DNA of 64,000 bases from Bacillota bacterium. GTDB lineage: Bacteria > Bacillota > Clostridia > Tissierellales > Peptoniphilaceae. The notes under the pieces were generated by a model, which saw only the letters and a list, made by a program, of their open reading frames with translations, had not been told where the DNA came from and ran no database searches. Shown here one piece after another: positions 49,523 through 59,063 of this stretch (its first letter is position 1; every line of letters starts with the position of its first letter). The position numbers and the translations under genes are program-made. The stretch is taken from contig JAEZWM010000017.1 of NCBI GenBank assembly GCA_023443025.1, positions 1 to 64,000 of the forward strand, in the 5' to 3' direction.

Positions 49523-50575
49523 CTAAAATTCGCGTCTCTTTAAGAAAGTTGGAATATCAATGTCATTGTCGTTTTCTGCTTCTTTTTTTGCTTCTTTAGT
49601 AGTATTTACAACAGGTTTTTCAGGATCAAATCCGGTTGCGATAACAGTAATTTTAATATCATCCTTTAATGATTCGTCAATACCCGCACCAAATATGATA
49701 TTGGCATCTTTGTCTACTGATTCTCTAATTAAGTCAGCAGCTTCATTAATTTCAAAGATTCCAAGTTCAGAACCTGTAACATTTATAAGAACTGATTTTG
49801 CTCCGTCAATTGAAGTCTCTAGTAGTGGACTCTTAATCGCTGTTTTTGCTGCTTCAACTGCTCTGTTTTCACCACTAGCAGTTCCAATTCCCATATGTGC
49901 AATACCTTGGTTGAACATAATAGATTTAACGTCTGCAAAGTCTAGGTTTATTAAGTTCGGTACTGCTATAAGGTCAGATATACCTTGTATACCATGCATT
50001 AAAACTTCATCAGCCATTTCAAAAGCTTCTACCATAGTAGTTCTCTTTTCTGCTATTTGAAGTAGTCTATCATTCGGTATGGTTACAAGTGTGTCAACTT
50101 TTTCTTTAAGTAGCTCAACACCTTGTTCAGCTTGGATTTGTCTCTTTCTTCCTTCAAAGGAGAAAGGTTTAGTAACAATACCCACTGTTAGAATTCCAAG
50201 TTCTTTTGCCACTTCAGCAACTACAGGTGCAGCACCTGTTCCTGTTCCTCCACCCATACCTGCTGTAATAAATACCATATCAGATCCATTGAGAACATCA
50301 GCAATCTCATTTTTACTTTCTTCCGCAGCTTTGGCTCCTACTGAAGGATCTCCACCTGCTCCAAGCCCTCTAGTTAGTTTTGTACCAATTTGTAGTCTTA
50401 CATCTGCATTTGATGATTCAAGTACTTGCTTATCAGTATTAACTACAACAAATTCTACACCTTTCAGTCCACTCGCTATCATTCTTTGTAGTGCGTTGTT
50501 TCCACCACCGCCTACACCTATTACTTTAATCTTAGCTAAGTCATCTGAATATACTTCCATATCAAACATTGTCAT
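49523..50575 (-). CDS. ftsZ: Cell division protein FtsZ
   Basis: Tubulin-like GTPase forming the division ring. 350 aa. GTP motifs: IGVGGGGNNA, the tubulin signature GGGTGTGAAPV, and the T7 loop NLDFADVKSIM. The C-terminal partner peptide is DIDIPTFLKRREF. I start at the ATG at 50575 (MTMFDMEVYSDD), 7 nt after GGGAG; an in-frame reading to 50617 is not conserved. It has its own promoter. ftsA is not upstream. Confidence 0.97.
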   Translation of the reverse strand: MTMFDMEVYSDDLAKIKVIGVGGGGNNALQRMIASGLKGVEFVVVNTDKQVLESSNADVRLQIGTKLTRGLGAGGDPSVGAKAAEESKNEIADVLNGSDMVFITAGMGGGTGTGAAPVVAEVAKELGILTVGIVTKPFSFEGRKRQIQAEQGVELLKEKVDTLVTIPNDRLLQIAEKRTTMVEAFEMADEVLMHGIQGISDLIAVPNLINLDFADVKSIMFNQGIAHMGIGTASGENRAVEAAKTAIKSPLLETSIDGAKSVLINVTGSELGIFEINEAADLIRESVDKDANIIFGAGIDESLKDDIKITVIATGFDPEKPVVNTTKEAKKEAENDNDIDIPTFLKRREF

Positions 50576-50640
50576 GTTCACACTCCCTCTCAAAATAAAA
50601 TATCTACAAGAAAACAATTCGATTTCTCATTACATGAAGA

Positions 50641-50670
50641 ATTATATCAGAATCTTTTTTTGATTTCCAA
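50641..50670 (-). promoter_or_regulatory. Promoter of ftsZ
   Basis: TTGGAA (50665-50670), 18-bp spacer, TATAAT (50641-50646), 65 bp before the ftsZ start codon and downstream of the divIB terminator. Confidence 0.7.
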
Positions 50671-50693
50671 CCGAAAAAGTCTAAAAAGTCATG

Positions 50694-50722
50694 AAAAGCC
50701 CATTTACAAGCGTAAAATGGGC
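50694..50722 (-). terminator. Terminator after divIB
   Basis: Perfect 8-bp stem (50698-50705/50715-50722) followed by TTTT on the minus strand; the plus strand has a longer T run, so it can act both ways. It separates the dcw operon from ftsZ. Confidence 0.8.
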
Positions 50723-50735
50723 TTTTTTGAAAAAT

Positions 50736-50828
50736 TGTTGTATTTATAATACATGGTATTAAATTTGATGATTTAGCCATTATACAGTTATGATAACAAC
50801 GGCAATAAACATGTTGTATTTAAAATAC
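50736..50828. repeat. Pair of 17-bp direct repeats with palindromic cores
   Basis: TGTTGTATTTATAATAC (50736-50752) and TGTTGTATTTAAAATAC (50812-50828) differ at one base and are 76 bp apart. Each contains a palindrome (GTATT-N3-AATAC). They flank about 60 bp of AT-rich DNA between divIB and its terminator. No gene is visible in this 260-bp gap. Confidence 0.7.
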
Positions 50829-50835
50829 GAAGTTG

Positions 50836-51648
50836 CTATTCCGTTACAATTACAGGGTTTGAAGTACCATTTAGTATAATTTCTTTAGCTTTTATACCCT
50901 TTGACTTTAAATCTACCATGATTTTTTCAAGCAATGAAAACTTATACTCAATATCTTCAATTTTTCCAAAATCGATGATAGTATCGACATTAACTCTCAT
51001 GTTTAGATTATTATTTGTGTTTCCAAAATCAATTTCCTTTGTAACATTAACAAGCTCTTGATCTAATAGCTTTTTGATAAATTCTAATTCTTTACTATCC
51101 TCTGATACTTTATAACCAATAGCAAGAGTTGAATAAGAAGCGTTTGATATTTTGATAAGTTTATCTTTGTCACTTTCTTCTAGCGTAGGTTCGTGTCTGT
51201 TTATCATCATATCACCACTTATTATCAAGTAACCTTTATCGACAGCTATATAACCCAGATCTGATGTTTCGCTTAGAGTAATCTTCAGTTTATTAGGAAG
51301 AACCTTGCTAGTTTTTACATTAGATATTTTATCTATGCTTTCGACTTTCTTTGTTACTTCTGAAGCATTTAACTTGAAAATATTTTGATTCTTATCAAGT
51401 CCTATCGCTTCGATTATTTGTTCATCCGTTACCTCTTTATTCCCATTAACCACAATATTATCGATGGAAAAATAAGGATGGGTATAAGCTAAATACATAC
51501 CTATCAAAACCAAACCTACGAGTAATATTAAAGATGTTACTAGAAACCACAAGAATGAACGCGGTTTTTTATTTCTACTGGAAACATAGTCATCATGAGT
51601 TTGTCTATTTGAAATGTCAGCTTCGTCATATTTTTTCTTTTTAAACAT
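50836..51648 (-). CDS. divIB: Cell division protein DivIB/FtsQ
   Basis: Single-pass division protein, 270 aa: cytoplasmic basic N-terminus, membrane helix (about residues 33-54, FLWFLVTSLILLVGLVLIGM), POTRA domain (YFSIDNIVVNGNKEVTDEQI), then the FtsQ-type beta domain (about 130-265). It stabilises the FtsL-PBP complex at the septum. AGGTGA precedes the ATG. It lies 12 bp after murG and is followed by a terminator. Confidence 0.93.
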   Translation of the reverse strand: MFKKKKYDEADISNRQTHDDYVSSRNKKPRSFLWFLVTSLILLVGLVLIGMYLAYTHPYFSIDNIVVNGNKEVTDEQIIEAIGLDKNQNIFKLNASEVTKKVESIDKISNVKTSKVLPNKLKITLSETSDLGYIAVDKGYLIISGDMMINRHEPTLEESDKDKLIKISNASYSTLAIGYKVSEDSKELEFIKKLLDQELVNVTKEIDFGNTNNNLNMRVNVDTIIDFGKIEDIEYKFSLLEKIMVDLKSKGIKAKEIILNGTSNPVIVTE

Positions 51649-51660
51649 TTGGTCACCTAC

Positions 51661-52758
51661 TTATTTTATAAGAGAATACGCAATATCAACAATATCAGAA
51701 GTTGCGTTAGGATTGCCAAGTTTCTTAGCATTTTCACCCATAATGGTCAATGCCTTGTCATCCCTTAATATCTCTTCTATCTTATTATACAATATATCTT
51801 CATTTAATTCATCTTCTAATATCATTTCACTTGCACCAATCTCTTCATAAAGCCTTGCATTATACTCTTGGTGATTTTCTGTTGTATAAGCCTTAGGGAT
51901 TAAAATACTTGCAAGTCCAAGTAACGAAATTTCAGATAAAGTTATCGCCCCTGAGCTTGTAATTATTAAATCAGAAACATCATAGGCACTGGATATATCA
52001 TGTAAAAATGGATGAATGGATATTCCTTCACGAATATATGATCCCGCTTCATTCATAAAGTTATCATAATGCGATTCACCTGTTGCATGTAATATTTGGA
52101 AGTCTATTTGATTTGAATACTTAATGATCATTTGTAGAACTGCTTTATTTAAATCTTCAGATCCATTACTCCCTCCAAAGGAAAAAACAACAGGAACTTC
52201 TTTATTAAGTTTATATTTTTCAAAAGACGATTCAGACTTTTTTATATTTTTAAATGAAGCCCTTATCGGATTACCTGTAAGTTTAACCCTATCGGGTTTA
52301 TTGAAATACTTTCTAGAACTTTCATAGGTAACAGCTACTACGTCCACAAATCTTGAGAGTATACGATTTGTTATACCCGGTAAACTATTTTGTTCATGGA
52401 TTAGTGTTCTATATCCTCCCGTTGCCGCTCTGAATAGCACGGGGCCGCTTACAAATCCTCCTGTTCCTATAACAAGATCAGGATTAAAACTCTTAATCAG
52501 TTTCTTTGCTTGTCCTAGTCCTATTAATAGCTCTCTAAGTGCTATAAAAGAATTCTTATTTAATCTTCTAGGTAGTCCTTTTACTCTTATCGCTTTAAAA
52601 TCCAGACCTAAATTCGAAGCAATTTTTTGTTCCATAGAATTCTCTGTACCTATATATAAAATCTCTGTGTTTGGGTCTCTTCTTTTTAATTCTTCGATTA
52701 TGGCAACAGCAGGGTATATATGTCCTCCTGTCCCGCCACCACTAATGATAACTTTCAT
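51661..52758 (-). CDS. murG: Lipid II synthase (UDP-GlcNAc:MurNAc-pentapeptide-lipid transferase) MurG
   Basis: Glycosyltransferase (GT28) that adds GlcNAc to lipid I on the inner membrane face. 365 aa. N-terminal glycine loop SGGGTGGHIYPAVA, IGTGGFVSGPVL, HEQNSLPG, and the C-terminal sugar-nucleotide loops FSFGGSNGSEDLN and SSGAITLSEISLLGLASILIP. AAGAGG precedes the ATG. It is 4 bp after ftsW. Confidence 0.97.
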   Translation of the reverse strand: MKVIISGGGTGGHIYPAVAIIEELKRRDPNTEILYIGTENSMEQKIASNLGLDFKAIRVKGLPRRLNKNSFIALRELLIGLGQAKKLIKSFNPDLVIGTGGFVSGPVLFRAATGGYRTLIHEQNSLPGITNRILSRFVDVVAVTYESSRKYFNKPDRVKLTGNPIRASFKNIKKSESSFEKYKLNKEVPVVFSFGGSNGSEDLNKAVLQMIIKYSNQIDFQILHATGESHYDNFMNEAGSYIREGISIHPFLHDISSAYDVSDLIITSSGAITLSEISLLGLASILIPKAYTTENHQEYNARLYEEIGASEMILEDELNEDILYNKIEEILRDDKALTIMGENAKKLGNPNATSDIVDIAYSLIK

Positions 52759-52762
52759 GATT

Positions 52763-53884
52763 TCACCTCTTTTTTACATTGGCCCTAGAAATGTTGAGCA
52801 GTATACCTACCATCCCGAGAGTTACTATAAGGGATGTTCCACCATAGCTTACAAAGGGCAGTACCAGTCCTGTCGGAGGTAATACACCAAACGCAACTCC
52901 CATATTGACTAATGCCTGAAAGCCTATTACAAGAGTGATCCCCGAAGCTAAAAGTTTGCCGAATTCATCTCTTGTTCTGCTTGCTATATCAAATCCAAAT
53001 TTTATAAAAAGTAAAAATAATATAATTATTATTATCGAGCCTAAAAAACCCAGCTCTTCTGCTATAATAGCAAAAATAAAGTCGTTATGTGATTCAGATA
53101 AATAAAGATATTTTTGCCTGCTCTTTCCAAGACCTAATCCAAAAAAACCACCACTACTTACTGCAAAAAGCGCCTGAGATAACTGCCATCCCTTATCATG
53201 AAAATCAAGTAAAGGGTTTAAAAGAACCTTAAGTCTGTCCACTCTATAAGCATTCTTCTCTCCATATAAAAACAAATAACCAAATATAGGTATTACCGGA
53301 ACGGCAATAAGCAAATATCTCAAATCCATACCACTTAGTATATACACGCCCCCTAGACTCGCAATTATAGTTAATGTAGTTGATAGGTTAGGCTGTAAAT
53401 AAACAGGTAATGCTGACATCGCTATAATAAAAATAACGATTAAAAATCCTGTCTTAAAATCATTTTTTGTGTGTTTCTTTCTAGATAAAAAAGACGAGAG
53501 CAAAACAATTGAGGCTATTTTCATCAGGTCAGAAGGCATAAAACTAAGTCCTGCAACCTCTATCCATCTCCTGGCAAAAGTATCATAGGATTTGCCAAGC
53601 GGTGTGAAAAGAAGTAAACAAAGAACCATAGCCATACTATATATAACTATAGCCCACCTATTATAAAGTTTATAATCTATAAGAGATGCTACAAACATTG
53701 CAATTAATCCTATAAATGCAAAGAATGCTTGTCTAAATGCAAAGTGGTAAGGCTGTTGATTAATATCTAATGCATATGGCCAGCTAGAACTGTATACCAT
53801 AATTATCCCAATACATAATAACACTAACACTACTGTTAGTAACTTTTTATCCATTTTCCCAAAGTTTACTTTACCAATTTGCAT
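52763..53884 (-). CDS. ftsW: SEDS peptidoglycan polymerase FtsW
   Basis: Ten-helix SEDS glycosyltransferase that polymerises lipid II at the septum with its cognate PBP. 373 aa. Characteristic YSSSWPYALDINQQPYHF, WIEVAGLSFMPSDLMKI, YRVDRLKVLLNPLLD, SQALFAVSSGGFFGLGLGKS and PPTGLVLPFVSYGGTSL. Position between murD and murG marks it as the division (FtsW/SpoVE) rather than the elongation enzyme. GTAGGTG lies upstream of the ATG. Confidence 0.95.
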   Translation of the reverse strand: MQIGKVNFGKMDKKLLTVVLVLLCIGIIMVYSSSWPYALDINQQPYHFAFRQAFFAFIGLIAMFVASLIDYKLYNRWAIVIYSMAMVLCLLLFTPLGKSYDTFARRWIEVAGLSFMPSDLMKIASIVLLSSFLSRKKHTKNDFKTGFLIVIFIIAMSALPVYLQPNLSTTLTIIASLGGVYILSGMDLRYLLIAVPVIPIFGYLFLYGEKNAYRVDRLKVLLNPLLDFHDKGWQLSQALFAVSSGGFFGLGLGKSRQKYLYLSESHNDFIFAIIAEELGFLGSIIIIILFLLFIKFGFDIASRTRDEFGKLLASGITLVIGFQALVNMGVAFGVLPPTGLVLPFVSYGGTSLIVTLGMVGILLNISRANVKKR

Positions 53885-53905
53885 ATATACACCTACTCTT
53901 ACGGA

Positions 53906-55252
53906 TTACAGACTATTAACTATATCTTTAAAGTCATTTCCTCTTTGTTCAAAATTCTTGTACATGCCCCAGCTTGCACATGCAGGTGATAATAACACAG
54001 ACTTACCTGTAGTAGATAGATCATAAGCCTTTTCAACCGCTTCCTGCATGTTGTCTACCATATAAATATTTGTAAATCCGTATTTCTCTGCACATTTTTT
54101 TATTTGTGTAGCTGTTTCTCCAAATAATATTAAATATTCTACTTTATTATCAAAACTTTTTATAAGTTCGTCGAACTCAATTTTTTTATCATATCCACCT
54201 GCTATTAACACAACTCCATTGTCAAAAGCTTTAATGGCATTAATCGTTGCATCTACATTGGTTCCTTTTGAATCATTATAGTATTTAACCCCTTGTACTT
54301 CTCGTACAAATTCTATTCTATGTTCTACTCCTTTGAAGTTTTTTACAGCATCAGAGATTGTATGATAGTCTATTTTTGCACTTATACAAATACCTATAGC
54401 CATCAAAACATTTTCCAAATTATGTTTACCTAATAGAGGAATTTCATCTACATTCATTAATCGATGTTTTTTACCATCATCATAGATTATAGATCCGTCC
54501 TCAACATATATTCCCCTATCAAGTACTTTTTCTTTGCTAAAATATAATACATTTAAATCTGAATTTAATTCTATACACGATAGAAATTCATCATCTAAAT
54601 TTAAAACTATATGGTCTGAATTGGTAGCATTTCTAAAGATTTTCAGTTTAGCATCTTTATATGCTTCATAGCTACCATGCCAGTCCAAGTGATCCGGACT
54701 AAGATTCAAAATTCCTGAAATATTTGCTCTAAATAAATCAGTATCCTCTAACTGGAAGCTAGAGCATTCTATTACATAAAAGTCTTCAGGACTATTCTTC
54801 TCAAAAACCGGTAACATCCCAATGCCAATATTACCTGCTATATGTGCAACATTTTTTGAATTATTTATAATCTCACCAACCAGAGTTGTTGTTGTAGTTT
54901 TTCCATTGGTTCCGGTGATTGCTATTATTTTTCTATCACCAAATAGTCTATAAACTAATTCCAAATCAGAAATCACTTCTCCGGAGTATTCTCTCGCTGC
55001 TAAAACAAACTCATTTTGAGGATGTATTCCCGGACTTTTAATAGTGATATCCGGTTTGATTTGAGAGATTTCCTGAATGCTACTAACAGTTTTTACATCT
55101 AGTATTTTAGCATCTTTATTTTCAGCAATTATAGATTCAAAATTTGCATCATAAATATATACTTCTGCTCCATGTTCTATAACGGTTTTTGCTGCCGATA
55201 TACCTGTTATACCGTATCCCAAAATCAATATTTTTTTTCCATTTAGTTTCAT
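53906..55252 (-). CDS. murD: UDP-N-acetylmuramoyl-L-alanine:D-glutamate ligase MurD
   Basis: Mur ligase adding D-Glu, 448 aa. N-terminal Rossmann domain (KKILILGYGITGISAAKT), ATP loop AITGTNGKTTTTTLVGEI, LNLSPDHLDWHGSYEAY, YNDSKGTNVDAT, and LIAGGYDKKIEF. The ATG at 55252 follows GGAGATTAAG; an ATG four codons earlier overlaps that site. It is the only Mur ligase in the cluster. Confidence 0.97.
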   Translation of the reverse strand: MKLNGKKILILGYGITGISAAKTVIEHGAEVYIYDANFESIIAENKDAKILDVKTVSSIQEISQIKPDITIKSPGIHPQNEFVLAAREYSGEVISDLELVYRLFGDRKIIAITGTNGKTTTTTLVGEIINNSKNVAHIAGNIGIGMLPVFEKNSPEDFYVIECSSFQLEDTDLFRANISGILNLSPDHLDWHGSYEAYKDAKLKIFRNATNSDHIVLNLDDEFLSCIELNSDLNVLYFSKEKVLDRGIYVEDGSIIYDDGKKHRLMNVDEIPLLGKHNLENVLMAIGICISAKIDYHTISDAVKNFKGVEHRIEFVREVQGVKYYNDSKGTNVDATINAIKAFDNGVVLIAGGYDKKIEFDELIKSFDNKVEYLILFGETATQIKKCAEKYGFTNIYMVDNMQEAVEKAYDLSTTGKSVLLSPACASWGMYKNFEQRGNDFKDIVNSL

Positions 55253-55263
55253 CTTAATCTCCA

Positions 55264-56223
55264 TTATATATATGAAATTATACTAATAAGAACAGCTATC
55301 GTGCTTACTATAGTAAATGCAGTTACTATTTTTTGTTCATTATATCCTTTTAATTCATAATGATGATGAATTGGGCTCATAAGAAAAACTCTCTTCTTGT
55401 TTCTTGTCTTGTAGCTAATCACCTGTATAATCACTGATGCCGCTTCAATTACGTATATAATTCCAAATATAGGCAAGAATAAAGTGGTGTTCGTTGCTAT
55501 TGCAAGCCCCGCTATTGCCCCTCCTATTGTCATCGATCCCGTATCCCCCATAAAAACAGAGGCTTTATTTGAGTTATAAACCAAAAAACCGAAAATAGCT
55601 CCGAGCATTACCAGAACAAATCCACTTATACTTTGAATCCCGATTGATGCCAACAATAAAAACCCAAGAACCGGTACAGTTACAGAACTTACCAATCCAT
55701 CCAATCCATCTGTCAAGTTTACTGCATTTACAGTCCCAAGTAGAAGGAATGGAAAATATAGGTAAGCTAATATACCAAGTTTTAAATTTTTATCTGTAAA
55801 TGGAATCCTTATTTCAGCAAATAGTCTTTCATCAAAATTTTTAATCAAGTAAATGAGAATAATACTAAAAATTATTTGAAGTACAATTTTTTGCTTTGCT
55901 GTTAGTCCTAGTGATCTTTTCATTACGAGCTTTAAAAAGTCATCTATAAATCCTACTGCTCCAAAACTAAATGTTGAAAATAACACTATTAACAGTGCAC
56001 CATCAAATTTTCTAAGTACTATGGTTCCTATAATTAGGGTCAGTCCAATTATTACCCCACCCATAGTTGGCGTTCCTTGTTTTGATAAATGAGACTGTGG
56101 TCCGTCATCTCTAATATGTTGTCCTATGTGTTGATTTCTCAGAATTGGAATAATAAATCTTCCAATCAATATTGAGCCAAGCGTAGACATCAATACTATA
56201 ATAGCCATATTTTTAATATCCAT
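55264..56223 (-). CDS. mraY: Phospho-MurNAc-pentapeptide translocase MraY
   Basis: Ten-helix membrane enzyme forming lipid I from UDP-MurNAc-pentapeptide and undecaprenyl phosphate. 319 aa. Catalytic Asp pair in GFIDDFLK, NLTDGLDGLVS, FMGDTGSMTIGGA, and the C-terminal HHHYELKG loop. GGAGG lies 6 nt before the ATG. It follows the PBP gene by 58 bp; murE and murF, which usually stand between, are absent. Confidence 0.97.
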   Translation of the reverse strand: MDIKNMAIIVLMSTLGSILIGRFIIPILRNQHIGQHIRDDGPQSHLSKQGTPTMGGVIIGLTLIIGTIVLRKFDGALLIVLFSTFSFGAVGFIDDFLKLVMKRSLGLTAKQKIVLQIIFSIILIYLIKNFDERLFAEIRIPFTDKNLKLGILAYLYFPFLLLGTVNAVNLTDGLDGLVSSVTVPVLGFLLLASIGIQSISGFVLVMLGAIFGFLVYNSNKASVFMGDTGSMTIGGAIAGLAIATNTTLFLPIFGIIYVIEAASVIIQVISYKTRNKKRVFLMSPIHHHYELKGYNEQKIVTAFTIVSTIAVLISIISYI

Positions 56224-56281
56224 ATATTACCTCCAAAAGTATTATAACATATTAATTAAGGTTCTGTTTTAATATGCTTTA

Positions 56282-58519
56282 CTAATCTACAGACTCATTC
56301 TCCGGGTTTTCTGTCTCTTCTTCCGGATTTTCATTAACTGAACTTTCCTCTACATTTTCCGCCTTTAATATCAGTTCAACGGAAGATTCAGGGTCAACAA
56401 GGACTCCGGCTTCTGGTTGATGACTGATTACTATTCCGTCTTCATTTAGACCAAAATGTTTTATCCCAAGTCTATCTAATGTACTTATGGCTTCGGATGC
56501 TTGCATTCCAACTAAATCCGGCATCTGAATCCACTGCATTCCACTTTCATCACTCATTAAATCAATTACAAATCCATGTGCTACCAGCTCTCCCGCTTCA
56601 GGAGCTTGACTACTTACCAGTGAATCTCTATTCATATTAGGATTTACTACAAAATGTTGAAGTCCCTTTTCTTTTAGAACTTCAGCCGCTCTACTAAGTG
56701 GCATCCCAACTACATATGGTATTTCTACTTCACCACTATCATTTTCGTCAACTTTTTCTGTCGGTAGATAACCTTTTATATCGATTATTCCCTTTATAAT
56801 ATTCTTTACAAGAGGTGCAGAAACAACATTTCCACTGCTTGCACCATGTGGTTCATCTACTACAGCTAAGACAATATACTCTGGATCATCGGCTGGAAAT
56901 ATCCCTAAGTATGATGCCACTGTAGTCTCCATTTCATACTTTCCATCTACAAACTTAACACTTGTACCGGTTTTACCACCAATTTTATATCCAGGTATTT
57001 TTGCACCATCTGCAGTTCCATGCTCTACGCCATGTACCATCATCTCTCTCATTTTTGCGGATGTTTTTTCAGAAATCACTTGTCTTTTGAATTCTGTAGG
57101 TATGACTGACTTTTCATTAGTGTTTACATCTATTACTTCTTTTACAATTCTTGGAGTATATAGTTTTCCGTCGTTAACTACAGCCGATATTGCAGATATC
57201 ATCTGCATGGGTGTAACTGCAATACCATGGCCATAAGACATTGTAGCGAGCAGTGGTAGATTGATATCATCCACACCGTTTGGTACAATACCTAAAGCTT
57301 CAGCAGGAAGCTTGACACCTGTCACTTCTCCAAATCCAAAGTCCCTAATATATTTATACATTTTTTCATGTCCTAATTCCCTTGCCATTTGAATAAATGC
57401 CGGATTACAAGAATGATCCATCGCTTCTATTAAGCTCTGCTCTCCATGAGGTTCATACCATCTGTAACACTTCAGTACAACTCCGGGTATATCCGTTACG
57501 ATACCATTGCAAGTATAAACTGAAGAATCCGTTGCTGTACCTTCTTCAACGGATGCAGCAGCAGTTATAAATTTGAATACCGAACCCGGTTCGTAAATAT
57601 CATTTACTGCAAAGCTCCTCCACATATCAAAATACGCTTGTATTTGTTCTTCTTCAGTATAAGTGCTCCATCTTTCTTTTTCTTCACCCGTCCTTGCTTT
57701 TCTAGGTTCATTCGGGTCGTATTTAGGATAGTTCTCCAACGCAAGGATATCTCCATTTTTAGGGTTCATAACTATAATAGAAAGTTTATTAGGCGAATAT
57801 TTATTATAGGTCTCTACAGCAAATCTTGTAGCAAGTTCTTGAATACGATCATCTATAGTTAGTACTATATCTGAGCCTTCCCATGCACTATGTTTTTCAA
57901 AAGTATCATATGGTATAAGATCTCCAAATGGTGATACAGAAGCTACATTTAAGCCACTTTTACCAAATAATTCTCGATCAAAACTAAGTTCTACACCATT
58001 AGAACCGTGATAATCATGTCCTAAAAATCCTAATACATATGGTGCAAAATCCCCTGCAGGGTAAAATCTGGATGGTTCAGATACTATTGATAGCCCTCTG
58101 ATTTTTGCTTCTTTTATTTTATCAGTTTGTTCATTACTTAACTTTGGTGCTAATTTTACCATTTTATTGGATTCAAGATCCCTTAGAATATCTTCTTTTC
58201 TCATATCCAGTACATCAGCTAAAAAGTTAGAAGCACCTTGCTTATCATCGATATCACTCGGATCAACATATAGTGCATTTACATTTACAGATATGGCAAG
58301 AGGGTTCATATTAGAATCGAAGATTTTTCCTCTTTTGGGTGCTATTTCTACAACTTTTAACCTTTGGTCTGCAGCCATTTGCTTGTACTCTTCTCCTCCA
58401 AATATCTGGAGAGTCGAAAGTCTAACCACAAAAATTAATGCCATAAATACAATTATGGCATAAACTGTGTTGACTCTTTTATTAAAGCTATACTTCTTTG
58501 GTCTTCTCGTATTTTTCAT
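56282..58519 (-). CDS. Division-type class B penicillin-binding protein with PASTA domains
   Basis: Class B PBP (FtsI/SpoVD/PBP2x type), 745 aa, the septal transpeptidase. N-terminal membrane anchor (residues about 16-35), dimerisation domain (RGKIFDSNMNPLAISV), transpeptidase with SXXK in GSVFKF, SXN in DHSCNP, and KTG in IGGKTGTSVK. Two PASTA domains follow (about 605-665 and 675-735: PYVVGMPLSRAAEVLKEKGL; MPDLVGMQASEAISTLDRLG), then an acidic tail. PASTA fits SpoVD or PBP2x; place in the operon favours the vegetative division enzyme. Starts 2 bp after ftsL. Confidence 0.94.
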   Translation of the reverse strand: MKNTRRPKKYSFNKRVNTVYAIIVFMALIFVVRLSTLQIFGGEEYKQMAADQRLKVVEIAPKRGKIFDSNMNPLAISVNVNALYVDPSDIDDKQGASNFLADVLDMRKEDILRDLESNKMVKLAPKLSNEQTDKIKEAKIRGLSIVSEPSRFYPAGDFAPYVLGFLGHDYHGSNGVELSFDRELFGKSGLNVASVSPFGDLIPYDTFEKHSAWEGSDIVLTIDDRIQELATRFAVETYNKYSPNKLSIIVMNPKNGDILALENYPKYDPNEPRKARTGEEKERWSTYTEEEQIQAYFDMWRSFAVNDIYEPGSVFKFITAAASVEEGTATDSSVYTCNGIVTDIPGVVLKCYRWYEPHGEQSLIEAMDHSCNPAFIQMARELGHEKMYKYIRDFGFGEVTGVKLPAEALGIVPNGVDDINLPLLATMSYGHGIAVTPMQMISAISAVVNDGKLYTPRIVKEVIDVNTNEKSVIPTEFKRQVISEKTSAKMREMMVHGVEHGTADGAKIPGYKIGGKTGTSVKFVDGKYEMETTVASYLGIFPADDPEYIVLAVVDEPHGASSGNVVSAPLVKNIIKGIIDIKGYLPTEKVDENDSGEVEIPYVVGMPLSRAAEVLKEKGLQHFVVNPNMNRDSLVSSQAPEAGELVAHGFVIDLMSDESGMQWIQMPDLVGMQASEAISTLDRLGIKHFGLNEDGIVISHQPEAGVLVDPESSVELILKAENVEESSVNENPEEETENPENESVD

Positions 58520-58521
58520 TA

Positions 58522-58995
58522 TTATTCCTCACTAAAAACTCCGAATAGTGCAGAGAAAAATGATTTGAATGTTTCCATATTATTTGTTTCAGTTTTTGCC
58601 ACTTGTACTTCATTGTATCCGGATTCAATTTTTACATGCTGTTGAGTTTTTGGATAATCCATTCCAAGATTTATTTTAGCAAGAGACTCTATTCTCGCAG
58701 TGGCTTTATATGGTTCCAACTTTGTAATTAAATAATCCCTTTTAGTCTCGAGCTCTACGACTTCTGCGTTAATCTTACTTAGCTCTGCATTAAGTTCTGT
58801 AATTTGGGTGAATCTCATAAGTAAAAGGATTGTTAAACCTATCATGCATATGCAAAGCCCGGAGAATAAAATTGCTTTCTTAGAGTTTGACTTCTTGATT
58901 CTTTTATTTAATTCTCTATAATTATTTGCATCATTTATAACTCTAATATTTTTTTTGGGTTGTTTTATTATCTCTTGTCTATTAGCAAATCCCAT
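58522..58995 (-). CDS. ftsL: FtsL-like cell division protein
   Basis: 157-aa bitopic protein with a basic N-terminus, one membrane helix (about residues 41-61, AILFSGLCICMIGLTILLLM) and an external coiled coil (about 62-100, LNAELSKINAEVVELETKRD). The sequence is poorly conserved, as for all FtsL proteins. The call rests on topology, size and its place between rsmH and the PBP gene. AAAGGAGG precedes the ATG. Confidence 0.82.
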   Translation of the reverse strand: MGFANRQEIIKQPKKNIRVINDANNYRELNKRIKKSNSKKAILFSGLCICMIGLTILLLMRFTQITELNAELSKINAEVVELETKRDYLITKLEPYKATARIESLAKINLGMDYPKTQQHVKIESGYNEVQVAKTETNNMETFKSFFSALFGVFSEE

Positions 58996-59063
58996 TTATA
59001 TCCTCCTTTGTATGGCTTTATAATGCTTTATAGGTAGTTCTTATCTGTAATCAAATTTAATAA

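Noticed and set aside
49560..50663. Long open frames on the plus strand opposite ftsZ (166 and 194 codons)
   Set aside because: They are antisense shadows of a highly conserved gene; Ser/Pro-rich low-complexity translations, no ribosome-binding sites.
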